Assembly (NCBI RefSeq): GCF_002159975.1
Contig: NZ_NFJR01000005.1
Span: 173,014 to 237,013 of the forward strand
Length of the DNA stretch: 64,000 bases
DNA from: Barnesiella sp. An22
Lineage (GTDB): Bacteria > Bacteroidota > Bacteroidia > Bacteroidales > Barnesiellaceae
Direction: 5' to 3'
Shown: positions 48,194 through 57,583 of the stretch, in pieces
How positions within the stretch are numbered: position 1 is the stretch's first letter
Layout: each line of letters begins with the position of its first letter
Translations under genes and position numbers: made by a program
The notes under the pieces: generated by a model
Databases searched by the model: none
The model's input: only the letters and a program-made list of their open reading frames with translations
Told to the model about the DNA's origin: nothing

Positions 48194-49621
48194 TCATTCC
48201 GAACTTCCCATTTTTTTCTTTACGACACTCTTCAACTTCTCATTTACTTCTTGCCTGATACTTTTAGGCTGGATATAATAACTGAGTATAATTACTGTTA
48301 TCACATAAAATATTTGCCATACAGCCGAATCGACCCAATAAAAAAACGCAGCTCCTCCGACCAAAAACAAGACAGGATAAATAATTTCCAAAGAGATTCT
48401 TACCGGGAAAAACTTCCACGTATCGACCATTCTGAATCCCAACATAAACAGATATGACAATATCGAAGAGAGAATTATTCCCCAGATACTCATGATACGT
48501 ATAAACAAATAATTCATTATCAAATTCAAAACGGTAGTTACAACAACCCCGGGAAGATTTCTGACCGTTCGTTTAGAACACTGATAGCCCAAATCGTAAA
48601 ATGCAGCCAAAGCAAAACAGAAAACCGAAATAAACATCGGATAAAGATATTGCAGACTCTCCTGATAACGGACATCAACTAACCACGAATAGTTAAGCTT
48701 CAATACAAAGACCAATATCAAAACCAACACCGTAAGAATTACACTATACGCATTAAATATTCGAGAGAAAAAAACCTCTCGATCGGGAGCTTCGTATTGT
48801 TTGATTGCCGTCTCCTGCCAAGCTTGATATACAATTACCGAAAACGTCTCGAGTATCGTAGAAAACTTCATCCCTACTGCAAAAATACCATTGGCTTCCA
48901 ACCCTAAATAATGCTCTATAAACAATCGACTGGAACTACCCAACAGCCACCAGCAAATGGCATTAGGGAGCAATGGTAATGAATACTTCAAAAGAGCCCG
49001 ATTCAAAGCCTTATCTTTGAAACTGACTACAAAATAGCGTTTAAATACCCGAGTCTGAAATTCGATAACCACCATCGAAACCAAGCGTGCCAATATATTG
49101 GAACAGAATATTCCGCCAATACCCATCTTCAACCAAGCTACAAAAATCAGGCTGTATAAACCTATCTGAAAAGCGGTAAGAATCCCCGCAAAAACAAACT
49201 GCTTGTTCCGTCCAAGGCCTCGTACGATTTGGATCTGAACTTCATATAGCGAAAGTGTAATAACAAAAGCGATAATCCATCCCCAATCGCGTATCTCATA
49301 AAAAAAAGAAAAGATAATGCCAACCAACAAAACCGCCAAAGATGATTGGCTTAACAATTTATACGAAAATGAAACAACCCCTCTACGGGTATATTCATCT
49401 TCATTGTCCAACAAGAATCTAAATGTACCATCCCGCAATTGGAAGGTAATAATCCCCATCGCCAAAAATGTGAGCGTAAGCACTATGTCGTAATATCCAA
49501 AATCATCTGGCGAGATAAAATAAGTATACAGCGGGACCAATAGGAAAGTGATAAGCTTAGAGCCTAAATTCCCTATAGCATAAATAAAAATATCATGTAT
49601 AAACTTCGTAGCCCTATTCAT
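48194..49621 (-). CDS. wzx: Wzx-type oligosaccharide flippase
   Basis: 475 residues from ATG 49619-49621; the frame extends upstream but overlaps the polymerase. About 12-14 membrane segments in the MVF/PST pattern: FIYAIGNLGSKLITFLLVPLYTYFISPDDFGYYDI at the N-terminus, LLKYSLPLLPNAICWWLLGSSSRLFIEHYLG in the middle. Flips lipid-linked repeat units to the periplasmic side. Its start overlaps the polymerase stop by 4 nt. AT-rich compared with neighbours. Gene name assigned by context and topology. Confidence 0.85.
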   Translation of the reverse strand: MNRATKFIHDIFIYAIGNLGSKLITFLLVPLYTYFISPDDFGYYDIVLTLTFLAMGIITFQLRDGTFRFLLDNEDEYTRRGVVSFSYKLLSQSSLAVLLVGIIFSFFYEIRDWGWIIAFVITLSLYEVQIQIVRGLGRNKQFVFAGILTAFQIGLYSLIFVAWLKMGIGGIFCSNILARLVSMVVIEFQTRVFKRYFVVSFKDKALNRALLKYSLPLLPNAICWWLLGSSSRLFIEHYLGLEANGIFAVGMKFSTILETFSVIVYQAWQETAIKQYEAPDREVFFSRIFNAYSVILTVLVLILVFVLKLNYSWLVDVRYQESLQYLYPMFISVFCFALAAFYDLGYQCSKRTVRNLPGVVVTTVLNLIMNYLFIRIMSIWGIILSSILSYLFMLGFRMVDTWKFFPVRISLEIIYPVLFLVGGAAFFYWVDSAVWQIFYVITVIILSYYIQPKSIRQEVNEKLKSVVKKKMGSSE

Positions 49622-50856
49622 ACTTCTCCTATTCGCTTGGCAGAACACTCGTAGTGCTCTTTAATAACCACCGCATCTCTCGCCATGAAACCAAGCAGAA
49701 TCATTACGACAATGCCCGATCCCTGCAAAAAAGCACTACCGGCAATCGATTCTATAAATAAGAACGTCATAATCAGCAGTCCTCCTTTATAGAGCGCTAT
49801 GGCATCTGAGTCTACAACTGAAATTTTTATTTTTTTATACACCCATACCCAAAAATAAAAGAATATAAAAATACCTACGATTCCAAATTGGGCCAATTCG
49901 GGGAAAAAAGTATCAGAGACAAAAGGACAATCCCCTTCGAGCAACCCCCAAACTTCATCTATATTATACTCTTTATACAACAAAGAATACCCTACGTCAC
50001 CCGACGAAAAGGTCGCATAGGAGGCCAAACCCGATCCCAAGAAAAAATGATCGGCCAAAACCTGTGGTGCTCGCACATACAAAACAGCCCGCGCAAAAGA
50101 ATCGTCCATGTTTTCTGCACCTGAAAAAAAACCCGATGAGATAAAATAGTAGTTTATCTTACCCCAAGCCACGTACAATACGGCACAAAATACCAGCACA
50201 ATTGTTATCCATTGTTTCAACTTTACCCGAACCAACATTCCCGGTTTGTACCAAAAGAAGACATACATGGCCACCACAAAGAATCCATAAAATTTGGAAC
50301 GGGTGCTGAAGAATCCCACAGCCAGCATAAGCATCATCACAATCTTGTCTCTCTTGGTAAGCCTTTGATAGGAACAGTAATAGTATATCAAAAATAAAAC
50401 CGTACTGATAATACCATAATAAGCCACATGGAAAAAGATCTTCTTTCCAGCCCCTGCAAGAATAATCGTCAGCATCAAGACACTCAGAAAGACACACAAT
50501 CGTTTAAGGAATTGCTTCTGGGAAGCATCGAACCGCACACCCATGGAATAGGCGGCATAAAAGGCGATAAAGGGTTTGATCTGGATAAAGAAATCGTACA
50601 GAATCGCCTTGGGCGTGTTGTAATGAAGGGCAAACATGGAGTACAACAAATAGAATGTCATCACCCCGACAACCGCAAACAGGCCCTTGTACCGCTGGTG
50701 ATTCTTATTGGCCAGCATATCCAACATGCACAACAGCGCCATCAGCAACGTGATCAACTCATCGGAGCTTTGAAACCATAACATCTGATAGGTATAAACT
50801 CCTACAATGAGCATCAAGAAGAACAGCCCAAAGAATATTTTATTCAAGGAAACCAT
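49618..50856 (-). CDS. wzy: O-antigen/polysaccharide polymerase-like membrane protein (Wzy)
   Basis: 412 residues, about 10-12 membrane segments and a longer periplasmic stretch around 240-330 (DDSFARAVLYVRAPQVLADHFFLGSGLASYATF) that fits the O-antigen ligase/polymerase family (loop with FLGSGLGSY-like motif). Sequence is poorly conserved, as usual for Wzy, so the call rests on topology and position between wzc and wzx. 3 bp after the wzc stop. Confidence 0.75.
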   Translation of the reverse strand: MVSLNKIFFGLFFLMLIVGVYTYQMLWFQSSDELITLLMALLCMLDMLANKNHQRYKGLFAVVGVMTFYLLYSMFALHYNTPKAILYDFFIQIKPFIAFYAAYSMGVRFDASQKQFLKRLCVFLSVLMLTIILAGAGKKIFFHVAYYGIISTVLFLIYYYCSYQRLTKRDKIVMMLMLAVGFFSTRSKFYGFFVVAMYVFFWYKPGMLVRVKLKQWITIVLVFCAVLYVAWGKINYYFISSGFFSGAENMDDSFARAVLYVRAPQVLADHFFLGSGLASYATFSSGDVGYSLLYKEYNIDEVWGLLEGDCPFVSDTFFPELAQFGIVGIFIFFYFWVWVYKKIKISVVDSDAIALYKGGLLIMTFLFIESIAGSAFLQGSGIVVMILLGFMARDAVVIKEHYECSAKRIGEV

Positions 50857-50859
50857 GGC

Positions 50860-53205
50860 TTATACTCTTCTCGTATGTTTCTCCTCCGAATATCCGTATG
50901 TGTGTGTTACTTCCGTATCGTTCAGTACAAATATGACATTCTTCAACGAGCCCTCTGCCGCAAAATCCATCGCATTGAATACGCTGTTCTTGGGTGTATG
51001 GTTTGCCCGGCAAACGTAGAGTGTAGCATCGGCAAAGCGAGTCAACGAGAAGGTATCGGAAACGCGCTCAACCGGAGCCGTATCGATAATGACATAGTCG
51101 TAGCGTTCCCGCAGATCGTTCATCAGACGGTCCAACTTGGACGACAGCAGCAACTCCGAAGGATTGGGCGGAACAGGTCCGGCCGTAATGACGTCGAGCG
51201 ACTCGACCGGCGACTGAATCAACGAGCTCTCATCCATTCCATTCTTGGCTATCAGATAACTGGTCAAACCCGATGTCGACGACAGGCCCAGATAATTGGC
51301 TATTTGCGGGCTACGCAAATCCAGGTCGACCAAGACCGTACGCTTGCCGGTCATGGCAATCGCATAGGCCAGGTTGAGGCTGACAAACGATTTACCCTCA
51401 CCCGGCTCGGACGAAGTTACCAACAGTACCCGCTTTTCATTTCCGGGCAAGATGAACTGCAAGTTGGAGCGCAACAAACGGAACATCTCGGCTACCGGCG
51501 AATTGCTGTGACCTTTCATCACTACATAATCGGTCGACAAATTGTGCCCTATCTCGCCAGCCACAGGCAGATTGGTCAAACGGCGCAGGTCGTTGCGGGT
51601 AGCAAACTTGACGTTGAAAATACTCTTTCCATAAAGATAAATGACTGGTAGTACCAGACCCACGCCAAAGGCAATCGCCAGCAACAGCAACGACTGGGGT
51701 GATACCGGTTTGCTTTTACTGTACGCCGCATTGACAATACGACATTTGGGCGAGGTCGAAGCCAAGGTCATGGCATTCTCCTCACGTCGTTTCATCAAGA
51801 AGGTATACAGTTCGTTTTTAATCATCTGATTCCGCTTGATATCCAGGTAGGCTCTCTCCTGCTCAGGGAATCCACGAAGTCTATTCTTAAACTCGGCTTC
51901 CTGCTTCTTCAAATCGGCACGAGCTATATCCGAGCTCTCCTTGGCCTTAGATACCGTGTTCAAGATATTCTCACGCATGGCATCAATCTGAGCCGTAAGC
52001 GTAAGCAACGACAAGTTCGAGTCCTTGGCCGTACGCAACAGACGCATCCGCTCCAGCAACAACTTGTTATACTCGTTGATAGCCTCGGCAGCACCCTTAT
52101 CGGGAAGACCGGTTGTAACCGGCACCAACGAATATTTGTTTTCGGGCCTATTCAAGAAACTGTCTACCATCGAGATAATCGAGTATTGCGTCTCGGCCTC
52201 GAGCAACAGTTTGCGATACTGGCTGTTGGCCTCAAGAATAATTTTGGCCTCAGAGTTAATATCCGAGAGGTCGTTTTCCCGTTTATACTGTTCGATAACC
52301 CGCTCGGCCTCATGCAACTCGTTCTCGACCGTTATCAAACGATCATCGATAAAGGCCAGCATGTTTTCTGCTTTCAGGTTTTTATTCAGCACGGCATCCT
52401 CGTTATAACACTCAATAAGAGTGTCGAGTATGTCTTGCCCTCTACGTCGATTCGAATCTTCGATTTTCAAAGAGATGCCATTGGCTTTTTTATCTGATAA
52501 ATCGATTTCAAGACGTTTCGACAAAAGTTCGGTCTGCACATCATATCCATTGATATGAGCCACAAAACGCAATTTCTCACCAGGCTTATAATAGGAGGTC
52601 TTATCAATAACTATCCCTTCGCCATAATCAACTTTTATCGGGAACGAAGTAGCTTCGGTTTCAGCCAGAGTTTCAAAGAACCCCCGCTTCAGCACCACCT
52701 TGATCTTATCACTCGACTTGTCGGTCTGCACTTTCACAACAAATCCGGAGACCAGAGTATCCAACATCGACTCGGGCACATCGACCGTAATAGGCGAATT
52801 GCCATAATACTCTTTCTTGCTGAAAAAATTCTTCTTGCTCGTATAAACCTTGTTCAACTCGAGCCGCTGCACCATTTCGCGAATGATGGTATGAGACGAA
52901 ATCACCAGAATCTCATCGTTTACCGAACCTCCGCCTATCATACCATCCAGAGAGAAACCACCGCCCGATACCCCAGACATCAAAGACGACAAACTACCAC
53001 TACTCCCTTTTTTCTCATCTTCATTGACCAGAATATCGGCCAACACTTCGTATTGTGGCTTGGCTATCTTTAGATAGCATGCGACCAAGGCCACGCACAC
53101 CACTACAGAACCGACAAAGAGGTACCATTTCCTGCAAATCGCACGCCACAAGGCTACGACATCGACACTATCGTTTCTTCTTTCGGAGGTATAATTTTCT
53201 TCCAT
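50860..53205 (-). CDS. wzc: Polysaccharide co-polymerase / tyrosine autokinase (Wzc-like)
   Basis: 781 residues. N-terminal membrane helix (about 30-50), a Wzz domain, long coiled-coil region (about 290-440), second membrane helix (about 510-530), then a BY-kinase domain. The kinase has Walker A SSEPGEGKSFVSLNLAYA, Walker A' VLVDLDLRSPQ, and Walker B-like YVIIDTAP. The C-terminal tail has only two close Tyr (HTYGYSEEKH). Controls chain length and export together with Wza, which lies 18 bp upstream. Confidence 0.92.
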   Translation of the reverse strand: MEENYTSERRNDSVDVVALWRAICRKWYLFVGSVVVCVALVACYLKIAKPQYEVLADILVNEDEKKGSSGSLSSLMSGVSGGGFSLDGMIGGGSVNDEILVISSHTIIREMVQRLELNKVYTSKKNFFSKKEYYGNSPITVDVPESMLDTLVSGFVVKVQTDKSSDKIKVVLKRGFFETLAETEATSFPIKVDYGEGIVIDKTSYYKPGEKLRFVAHINGYDVQTELLSKRLEIDLSDKKANGISLKIEDSNRRRGQDILDTLIECYNEDAVLNKNLKAENMLAFIDDRLITVENELHEAERVIEQYKRENDLSDINSEAKIILEANSQYRKLLLEAETQYSIISMVDSFLNRPENKYSLVPVTTGLPDKGAAEAINEYNKLLLERMRLLRTAKDSNLSLLTLTAQIDAMRENILNTVSKAKESSDIARADLKKQEAEFKNRLRGFPEQERAYLDIKRNQMIKNELYTFLMKRREENAMTLASTSPKCRIVNAAYSKSKPVSPQSLLLLAIAFGVGLVLPVIYLYGKSIFNVKFATRNDLRRLTNLPVAGEIGHNLSTDYVVMKGHSNSPVAEMFRLLRSNLQFILPGNEKRVLLVTSSEPGEGKSFVSLNLAYAIAMTGKRTVLVDLDLRSPQIANYLGLSSTSGLTSYLIAKNGMDESSLIQSPVESLDVITAGPVPPNPSELLLSSKLDRLMNDLRERYDYVIIDTAPVERVSDTFSLTRFADATLYVCRANHTPKNSVFNAMDFAAEGSLKNVIFVLNDTEVTHTYGYSEEKHTRRV

Positions 53206-53223
53206 AAACGGGATATTTTCTTT

Positions 53224-54021
53224 TTATTTAATGAACAGCGCTATGGCCAACGAAGCCAATACCGAAATTGCACTCACTACCGTACCGGCTACCGAGATTC
53301 GATACGAAGCCAACTGGTTATAATCCGAGTTGTTGCGCTGGGCCCGGTTGGGCATGACATAGACTACATCGTTTTGCTTCAAATAGAAATAGGGCGACTC
53401 GAACAACGACTTGTCGGTCAAGTCGAAGCGATGGAATATGCGTTTGCCATTCTCTTCGCGTATCAAGAGTACATTCTTGCGCTCTCCATAGATAGTCAGG
53501 TCGCCGGCTGCACCAATGGCATCGAGAACAGACACCCGTTCGGTTTGTACCGGTATTTGCCCCGGATTCTTCACTTCGCCCAATACAACGACTTTGAAGT
53601 TCATAAACTGTACCAGCACAAAGGGATCTTCCAACTCGGGACGAATCTTGTCTTCGATATATTTGGCCAACTCGTTACGAGTCATTCCGGCAGCGTGAAT
53701 ACGCCCTACAATCGGGAAATAAATATCACCATCACGGCTTACGGTATACACCTGCAGGTTGGGAACAATCGTAAGTTCCTCTTTTCCAGGCTCCGAATAA
53801 GAGACTGCGGGCAGGTTATAGGGAGCAGCAGCATCGGGCACAACCGACGAAACGGTAATCGAAAGCATATCGTCGGGGGCAATACGCAACTCGTAATTAC
53901 CTACATCGACCTGGCCGCTTACCTGCTCTGCATCCAAATTTTCAAAATAAGTCGTCTTATTGGTAGCACACGACGTGAGCACCAACAAAAGGGCAAAAAT
54001 ACTTAACCGGTTTATTTTCAT
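53224..54021 (-). CDS. wza: Polysaccharide export lipoprotein (Wza-like)
   Basis: 265 residues with lipobox LTSC (Cys18). Poly_export domain: LRIAPDDMLSITVSS, VSRDGDIYFPIVGRIHAAGMTRNEL, and the SLBB-like VVVLGEVKNPGQIPVQTERVSVLDAIGAAGDLTIYGERKNV. Ends in a hydrophobic helix (VVSAISVLASLAIALFI) in place of the E. coli C-terminal amphipathic helix. First gene of the operon; the 275-bp upstream gap is shared with a divergent glycosyltransferase. Confidence 0.9.
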   Translation of the reverse strand: MKINRLSIFALLLVLTSCATNKTTYFENLDAEQVSGQVDVGNYELRIAPDDMLSITVSSVVPDAAAPYNLPAVSYSEPGKEELTIVPNLQVYTVSRDGDIYFPIVGRIHAAGMTRNELAKYIEDKIRPELEDPFVLVQFMNFKVVVLGEVKNPGQIPVQTERVSVLDAIGAAGDLTIYGERKNVLLIREENGKRIFHRFDLTDKSLFESPYFYLKQNDVVYVMPNRAQRNNSDYNQLASYRISVAGTVVSAISVLASLAIALFIK

Positions 54022-54267
54022 TACACTATTTTTTTCTTCCCGGAATTTCCAGAAAATAATTCTAATTTATAACGATGTACCCCCCTCGTTTATTATATCG
54101 CCCCTCTTATCTTTTGACAGTTTTCATAACAGTTTTTTACCCTATTTTCTTTAATCTTCGAAAAGATTCTTACTATCAAAATCTTAACCGTCTTTTCAAA
54201 AATTCAATCGCTTTTCCTACAAATGATTTAAACGGGCCATAAGGCTCCTTGTTTGAAAAAGTTTATG

Positions 54268-54275
54268 TACGTTTG
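54268..54275 (+). promoter_or_regulatory. Candidate -7 box for the family 2 glycosyltransferase gene
   Basis: TACGTTTG fits TAnnTTTG, 21 nt before the ATG. Possible upstream TTG at 54249-54251 has a short 16-nt spacer. No clear promoter was found for wza on the other strand. Confidence 0.5.
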
Positions 54276-54296
54276 TAACACTTTTTGATATACGTT

Positions 54297-55478
54297 ATGG
54301 ACTTGAACTTTTCTTGGAATCTCTCCCTCCCCGAAATATATGGAGTCGGGATATTTGCTTTGATTTGGATTATCGAAATAGTGTATCAATTCTACCTGTT
54401 CGATCGCCCGTTCCGTTTTTACAAAAAGAGCGAAAAGGGTAAAATCTCATATTCTTCCGAACGCCCGCCCCTATCGGTCATCGTCTATGCCCAGAACGAT
54501 GCCGAGAACCTTATCCAGTTCATGCCCCGTATCCTGAACCAGGATTATCCGCAATTCGAAGTTATCGTGGTCAACGACGACTCGACCGACGACTCGAAAG
54601 ACATCCTCACCGCTCTGCAGACTCAATACGACAACTTATACCACACCTATGTACCCGAAGGGTCGCGCAACCTGAGCCACAAAAAACTGGCTCTCACGCT
54701 CGGAGTGAAAGCAGCCCAATACGACATCGTCGTATTCACCAATGCCAACTGCTGCCCGCCCGACAGCCAATGGTTGGCCGCCATCGCCCGCAATTTTGTA
54801 CCGGGCACCGACATTGTGCTGGGCTACACCTCCATGCAATCGAAAGAGAAAGCCCCCCACGATTTCGGCTACTACATCTACGACAAATTGCTCTTTACAC
54901 TGCGTTACCTCTCATTTGCCCTCATCGGGCGTCCCTACATGGGCGAGAGTTCCAATTTGGCCTATCGCAAAGAGCTCTTCTTCAAGAACAAGGGTTTCTC
55001 AAAGCACTTGCATCTGCACTATGGCGACGACGACCTATTTATCAATGAGATAGCTACCCGAGAAAACACCCGGGTAGAACTCTCACCCTCTTCCCAAATG
55101 ACCGCCGTCTACCACGACAATCACGGAGCCTGGAAAGAGCTGAAACTGCAATACGACTTTACCGCAAAATACCTGCATACGGCAGCCAAGGCGGTATTCG
55201 GCATGGGCAAGGTATTCGACTATGCCTTCAACATTCTGTTTATCCTGCTGTTGGCCTGGGGCATTTTGAACAACTGGCTCTTGGCCATCATAGCCCTGTT
55301 GCCGGCTGTGTCGATTTTTGTCATTAAAGCGGTGGTATACCGGCGTGCGGCCAAAATATTCCACACTCCCCGCTACACATTCGCCCTGCCCCTCTTCTCG
55401 TTTTTGCAACCGTGGGTAAACCTCTATTTCAACATCATAGGTTCAGCCTCCCGGAAAAAGAATTTCACTTGGCGATAA
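54297..55478 (+). CDS. Glycosyltransferase family 2 membrane protein
   Basis: 393 residues from ATG 54297 (an upstream TTG is less likely). One N-terminal helix (GVGIFALIWIIEIVYQFYLF), then a GT-A domain: LSVIVYAQNDAENLIQFMPRILNQDYPQFEVIVVNDDSTDDS, with later NLAYRKELFFKNKG and LHYGDDDLF. Three helices follow at the C-terminus. Processive or lipid-linked sugar transfer at the membrane; product unknown. It is divergent from the wza operon. Confidence 0.85.
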   Translation: MDLNFSWNLSLPEIYGVGIFALIWIIEIVYQFYLFDRPFRFYKKSEKGKISYSSERPPLSVIVYAQNDAENLIQFMPRILNQDYPQFEVIVVNDDSTDDSKDILTALQTQYDNLYHTYVPEGSRNLSHKKLALTLGVKAAQYDIVVFTNANCCPPDSQWLAAIARNFVPGTDIVLGYTSMQSKEKAPHDFGYYIYDKLLFTLRYLSFALIGRPYMGESSNLAYRKELFFKNKGFSKHLHLHYGDDDLFINEIATRENTRVELSPSSQMTAVYHDNHGAWKELKLQYDFTAKYLHTAAKAVFGMGKVFDYAFNILFILLLAWGILNNWLLAIIALLPAVSIFVIKAVVYRRAAKIFHTPRYTFALPLFSFLQPWVNLYFNIIGSASRKKNFTWR

Positions 55479-55518
55479 CCAGTCATACCTCATCGGGGCC
55501 CGGCAAAAATCAGGGTAT

Positions 55519-55565
55519 AAAAAAACGAAGAGGCCATGCCGCTCAAGCGGGGCACGACCTCCTCG
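55519..55565 (-). terminator. Terminator of hsp20
   Basis: Minus-strand hairpin from CGAGGAGGTCGTGCC to GGCATGGCCTCTTCG (plus 55551-55565 / 55526-55540), with a few G-U pairs, followed by seven T (plus 55519-55525). Confidence 0.82.
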
Positions 55566-55601
55566 ATTATCTGAACTTTGTACCTTCGTACCAAGCGGCG
55601 G

Positions 55602-56027
55602 CTATTTAACCGCGATTTTCTTCTTCTCCGATACGGCAGGGGCGCTCTTTTTGGGAATCTTCACCGTCAACACGCCGTTGTTCTGGCAAGCCTCGATGGC
55701 ATCGGTATCGACATTATCGGGCAAGATGAGGGTCTGTTGAAATTGAGAATAAGAGAACTCCCTGCGCAGATAGCGCCCCTTCTTACTCTTCTCGTCTTCC
55801 TCTTGTTTACGCTCGACCGTGATTACCAGATGATTGTCTTTATCGACCGTAATTTCAAAATCGTCTTTGGTAATACCGGGAGCCGCAATCTCTACCTCAT
55901 AGGCCTTCTCGGTCTCTACAATGTTGATAGCCGGGGCGGCACTGTTGGTCTTGGCAATCCACTCGTTGCCGAAAAAATCGTTGAAAATACCGGGGAGCCA
56001 GTTTTGTTGATGCTTTGCAGGTGTCAT
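55602..56027 (-). CDS. Small heat-shock protein Hsp20
   Basis: Holdase chaperone of the alpha-crystallin family. 141 residues. N-terminal WLPGIFNDFFGNEW, alpha-crystallin core AYEVEIAAPGITKDDFEITVDKDNHLVITVERK, and GVLTVKIPKK near the C-terminus. It has a canonical Shine-Dalgarno sequence (next entry), unlike most genes here. Ended by its own terminator; monocistronic. Confidence 0.93.
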   Translation of the reverse strand: MTPAKHQQNWLPGIFNDFFGNEWIAKTNSAAPAINIVETEKAYEVEIAAPGITKDDFEITVDKDNHLVITVERKQEEDEKSKKGRYLRREFSYSQFQQTLILPDNVDTDAIEACQNNGVLTVKIPKKSAPAVSEKKKIAVK

Positions 56028-56034
56028 AATCTTT

Positions 56035-56041
56035 ACCTCCT
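56035..56041 (-). promoter_or_regulatory. Strong Shine-Dalgarno site of hsp20
   Basis: AGGAGGT on the minus strand, 7 nt before the ATG. Bacteroidetes genes usually lack such a site, so this gene probably has unusually strong initiation. Confidence 0.75.
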
Positions 56042-56162
56042 AAATAAGTTTATACGTTAAGTCGACGGACAGTTTGTCGCGTCGTTCTCCCTTACAACAA
56101 AGAGGCCCGCCCTTTGGCTTGGATAGAGGGCGTTAAAGTTGACGAGAAAAGCTCAAAAAGCG

Positions 56163-56699
56163 TTACGGCTCCACCACTATATCGTAACGCAGTACCTTAT
56201 AGGTAACGACAAAGGGACGTCCCGAGACGCGAGTCGGAGGAGAGTCGACATGGTAATAGTTACGCGAACGGTCGAAACTGTCGATTTCGCACTTGCGCGT
56301 GGTCCCGGGCAAAAGGTCGCAATCGACCGTCTGGGTGCGATAGTCGATCATCTGACCACCGGGGTCGCGGTAGAAGAGTTGGAGCACGACCCGCGAGAGC
56401 CTGAACGGCGTATTGTTGCGCAGCAGAAAGCTCTCGCGCGTATCGCTCATGCGCTTGTCGAAGGCCAGCATGTCGACCGCCAGCGGCGAAAAGCGCAACG
56501 CGCCATAAAGCGTCGAGTCGTTATCGTCCTTCCCCTCCCGTACAATGGGACTCGGGTCGGTGTCGACCACCGGCTTGTCCATCTGTCTCGTCGAGATTTT
56601 GGGCACAGCTCTCTTGCGAGGCATGATGCCCGACGACTGCCCCCACATGGGCAGTACCGACAGTCCCACCACGAAGGCGAGAAGGAGCATCTTCTTCAT
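56163..56699 (-). CDS. Exported protein of unknown function
   Basis: 178 residues from ATG 56697-56699; an alternative start at 56705 overlaps menA. Signal peptide KKMLLLAFVVGLSVLPMWGQ. Mature part contains LRFSPLAVDMLAFDKRMSDTRESFLLRNNTPFRLSRV.., which reads like an Ig-like beta-sandwich, and CEIDSFDRSRNYYHVDSPPTRVSGRPFVVTYKV. Family not recognised. Immediately after menA, so probably the third gene of that operon. Confidence 0.7.
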   Translation of the reverse strand: MKKMLLLAFVVGLSVLPMWGQSSGIMPRKRAVPKISTRQMDKPVVDTDPSPIVREGKDDNDSTLYGALRFSPLAVDMLAFDKRMSDTRESFLLRNNTPFRLSRVVLQLFYRDPGGQMIDYRTQTVDCDLLPGTTRKCEIDSFDRSRNYYHVDSPPTRVSGRPFVVTYKVLRYDIVVEP

Positions 56700-57583
56700 A
56701 ACCACACGCTTTTACAAATCCATACTAGCGAAATCAATAGCGTAAATATCAACAGATTACGAGCCGTTCCACCCAATAGTGGATTCAAGGCAACACCACG
56801 GCGACGCCCCATCTCTACCCAAGTCGTCACATGTAAAATCAGGTACAGCACCACGGGAACCAACCCTTCGTAATAGGGAGCCAAGGGGAGCAGCGACGGC
56901 AACACCAGCCCCACGGCCACAAAGCCGTTGACCAGGTACCACCCGCGGGCAAAGGGACGTCCGAAGAGTACCACAGTCGTGCGCTTGTTGGCAGCTGCAT
57001 CCTCCTCCATGTCGCGGTAGTTGTTCACCAACAGGATATTGATCGATAGCAACCCCATGGCAATGGAGAGGAGAAAGACCGCCATATCGAAATGCAACGC
57101 CTGCACGTAGTAGGTGAAGTTGACGGCTATCAGCCCAAAGAAGAGGAAGACCGTGAGGTCGCCCAGCCCGTGATAGGCCAACGGATAGGGCCCTGCCGTA
57201 TAGGCCAGTGCAAAGAGTGCGATGACAATACCCACGGGTATCAGCCACCACCCGGCAAAGAAGACAAGCCCCAGCCCCACCAGACAAGCCAACCCCAGCA
57301 CCAGGAACGTGCCCACGAGCATGGCTCGCGGCGAAATGTCGCCCGAGGCTACAGCCCGGCGAGGGCCTACCCGCTGGGCCGTATCGCTGCCCTTCACGTA
57401 ATCGAAATAGTCGTTGGCCATGTTGGAGGCAATCTGCGCCAACAGGGCAAACAACAGGCAAAGGAGTGCCGGGGCCCAACGGAAGGATCCGTCGTAAAAG
57501 GCATAGGCCGAGGCAGCTATCACCGGACTCGCCGAGGCCGGCAGGGTGCGGGGACGAGCCGCCGAAATCCAACTCTTATTCAT
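56696..57583 (-). CDS. menA: 1,4-dihydroxy-2-naphthoate polyprenyltransferase
   Basis: Attaches the prenyl chain in menaquinone synthesis. 295 residues, about eight membrane helices. The first Asp-rich motif is NDYFDYVKGSDTAQRVGPRRAV; the second, NNYRDMEEDAAANKRT. N-terminal SWISAARPRTLPASASPV is characteristic of MenA. Its start overlaps the end of the AAA/DUF4435 gene by 8 nt, indicating co-translation with that gene. Confidence 0.94.
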   Translation of the reverse strand: MNKSWISAARPRTLPASASPVIAASAYAFYDGSFRWAPALLCLLFALLAQIASNMANDYFDYVKGSDTAQRVGPRRAVASGDISPRAMLVGTFLVLGLACLVGLGLVFFAGWWLIPVGIVIALFALAYTAGPYPLAYHGLGDLTVFLFFGLIAVNFTYYVQALHFDMAVFLLSIAMGLLSINILLVNNYRDMEEDAAANKRTTVVLFGRPFARGWYLVNGFVAVGLVLPSLLPLAPYYEGLVPVVLYLILHVTTWVEMGRRRGVALNPLLGGTARNLLIFTLLISLVWICKSVWL

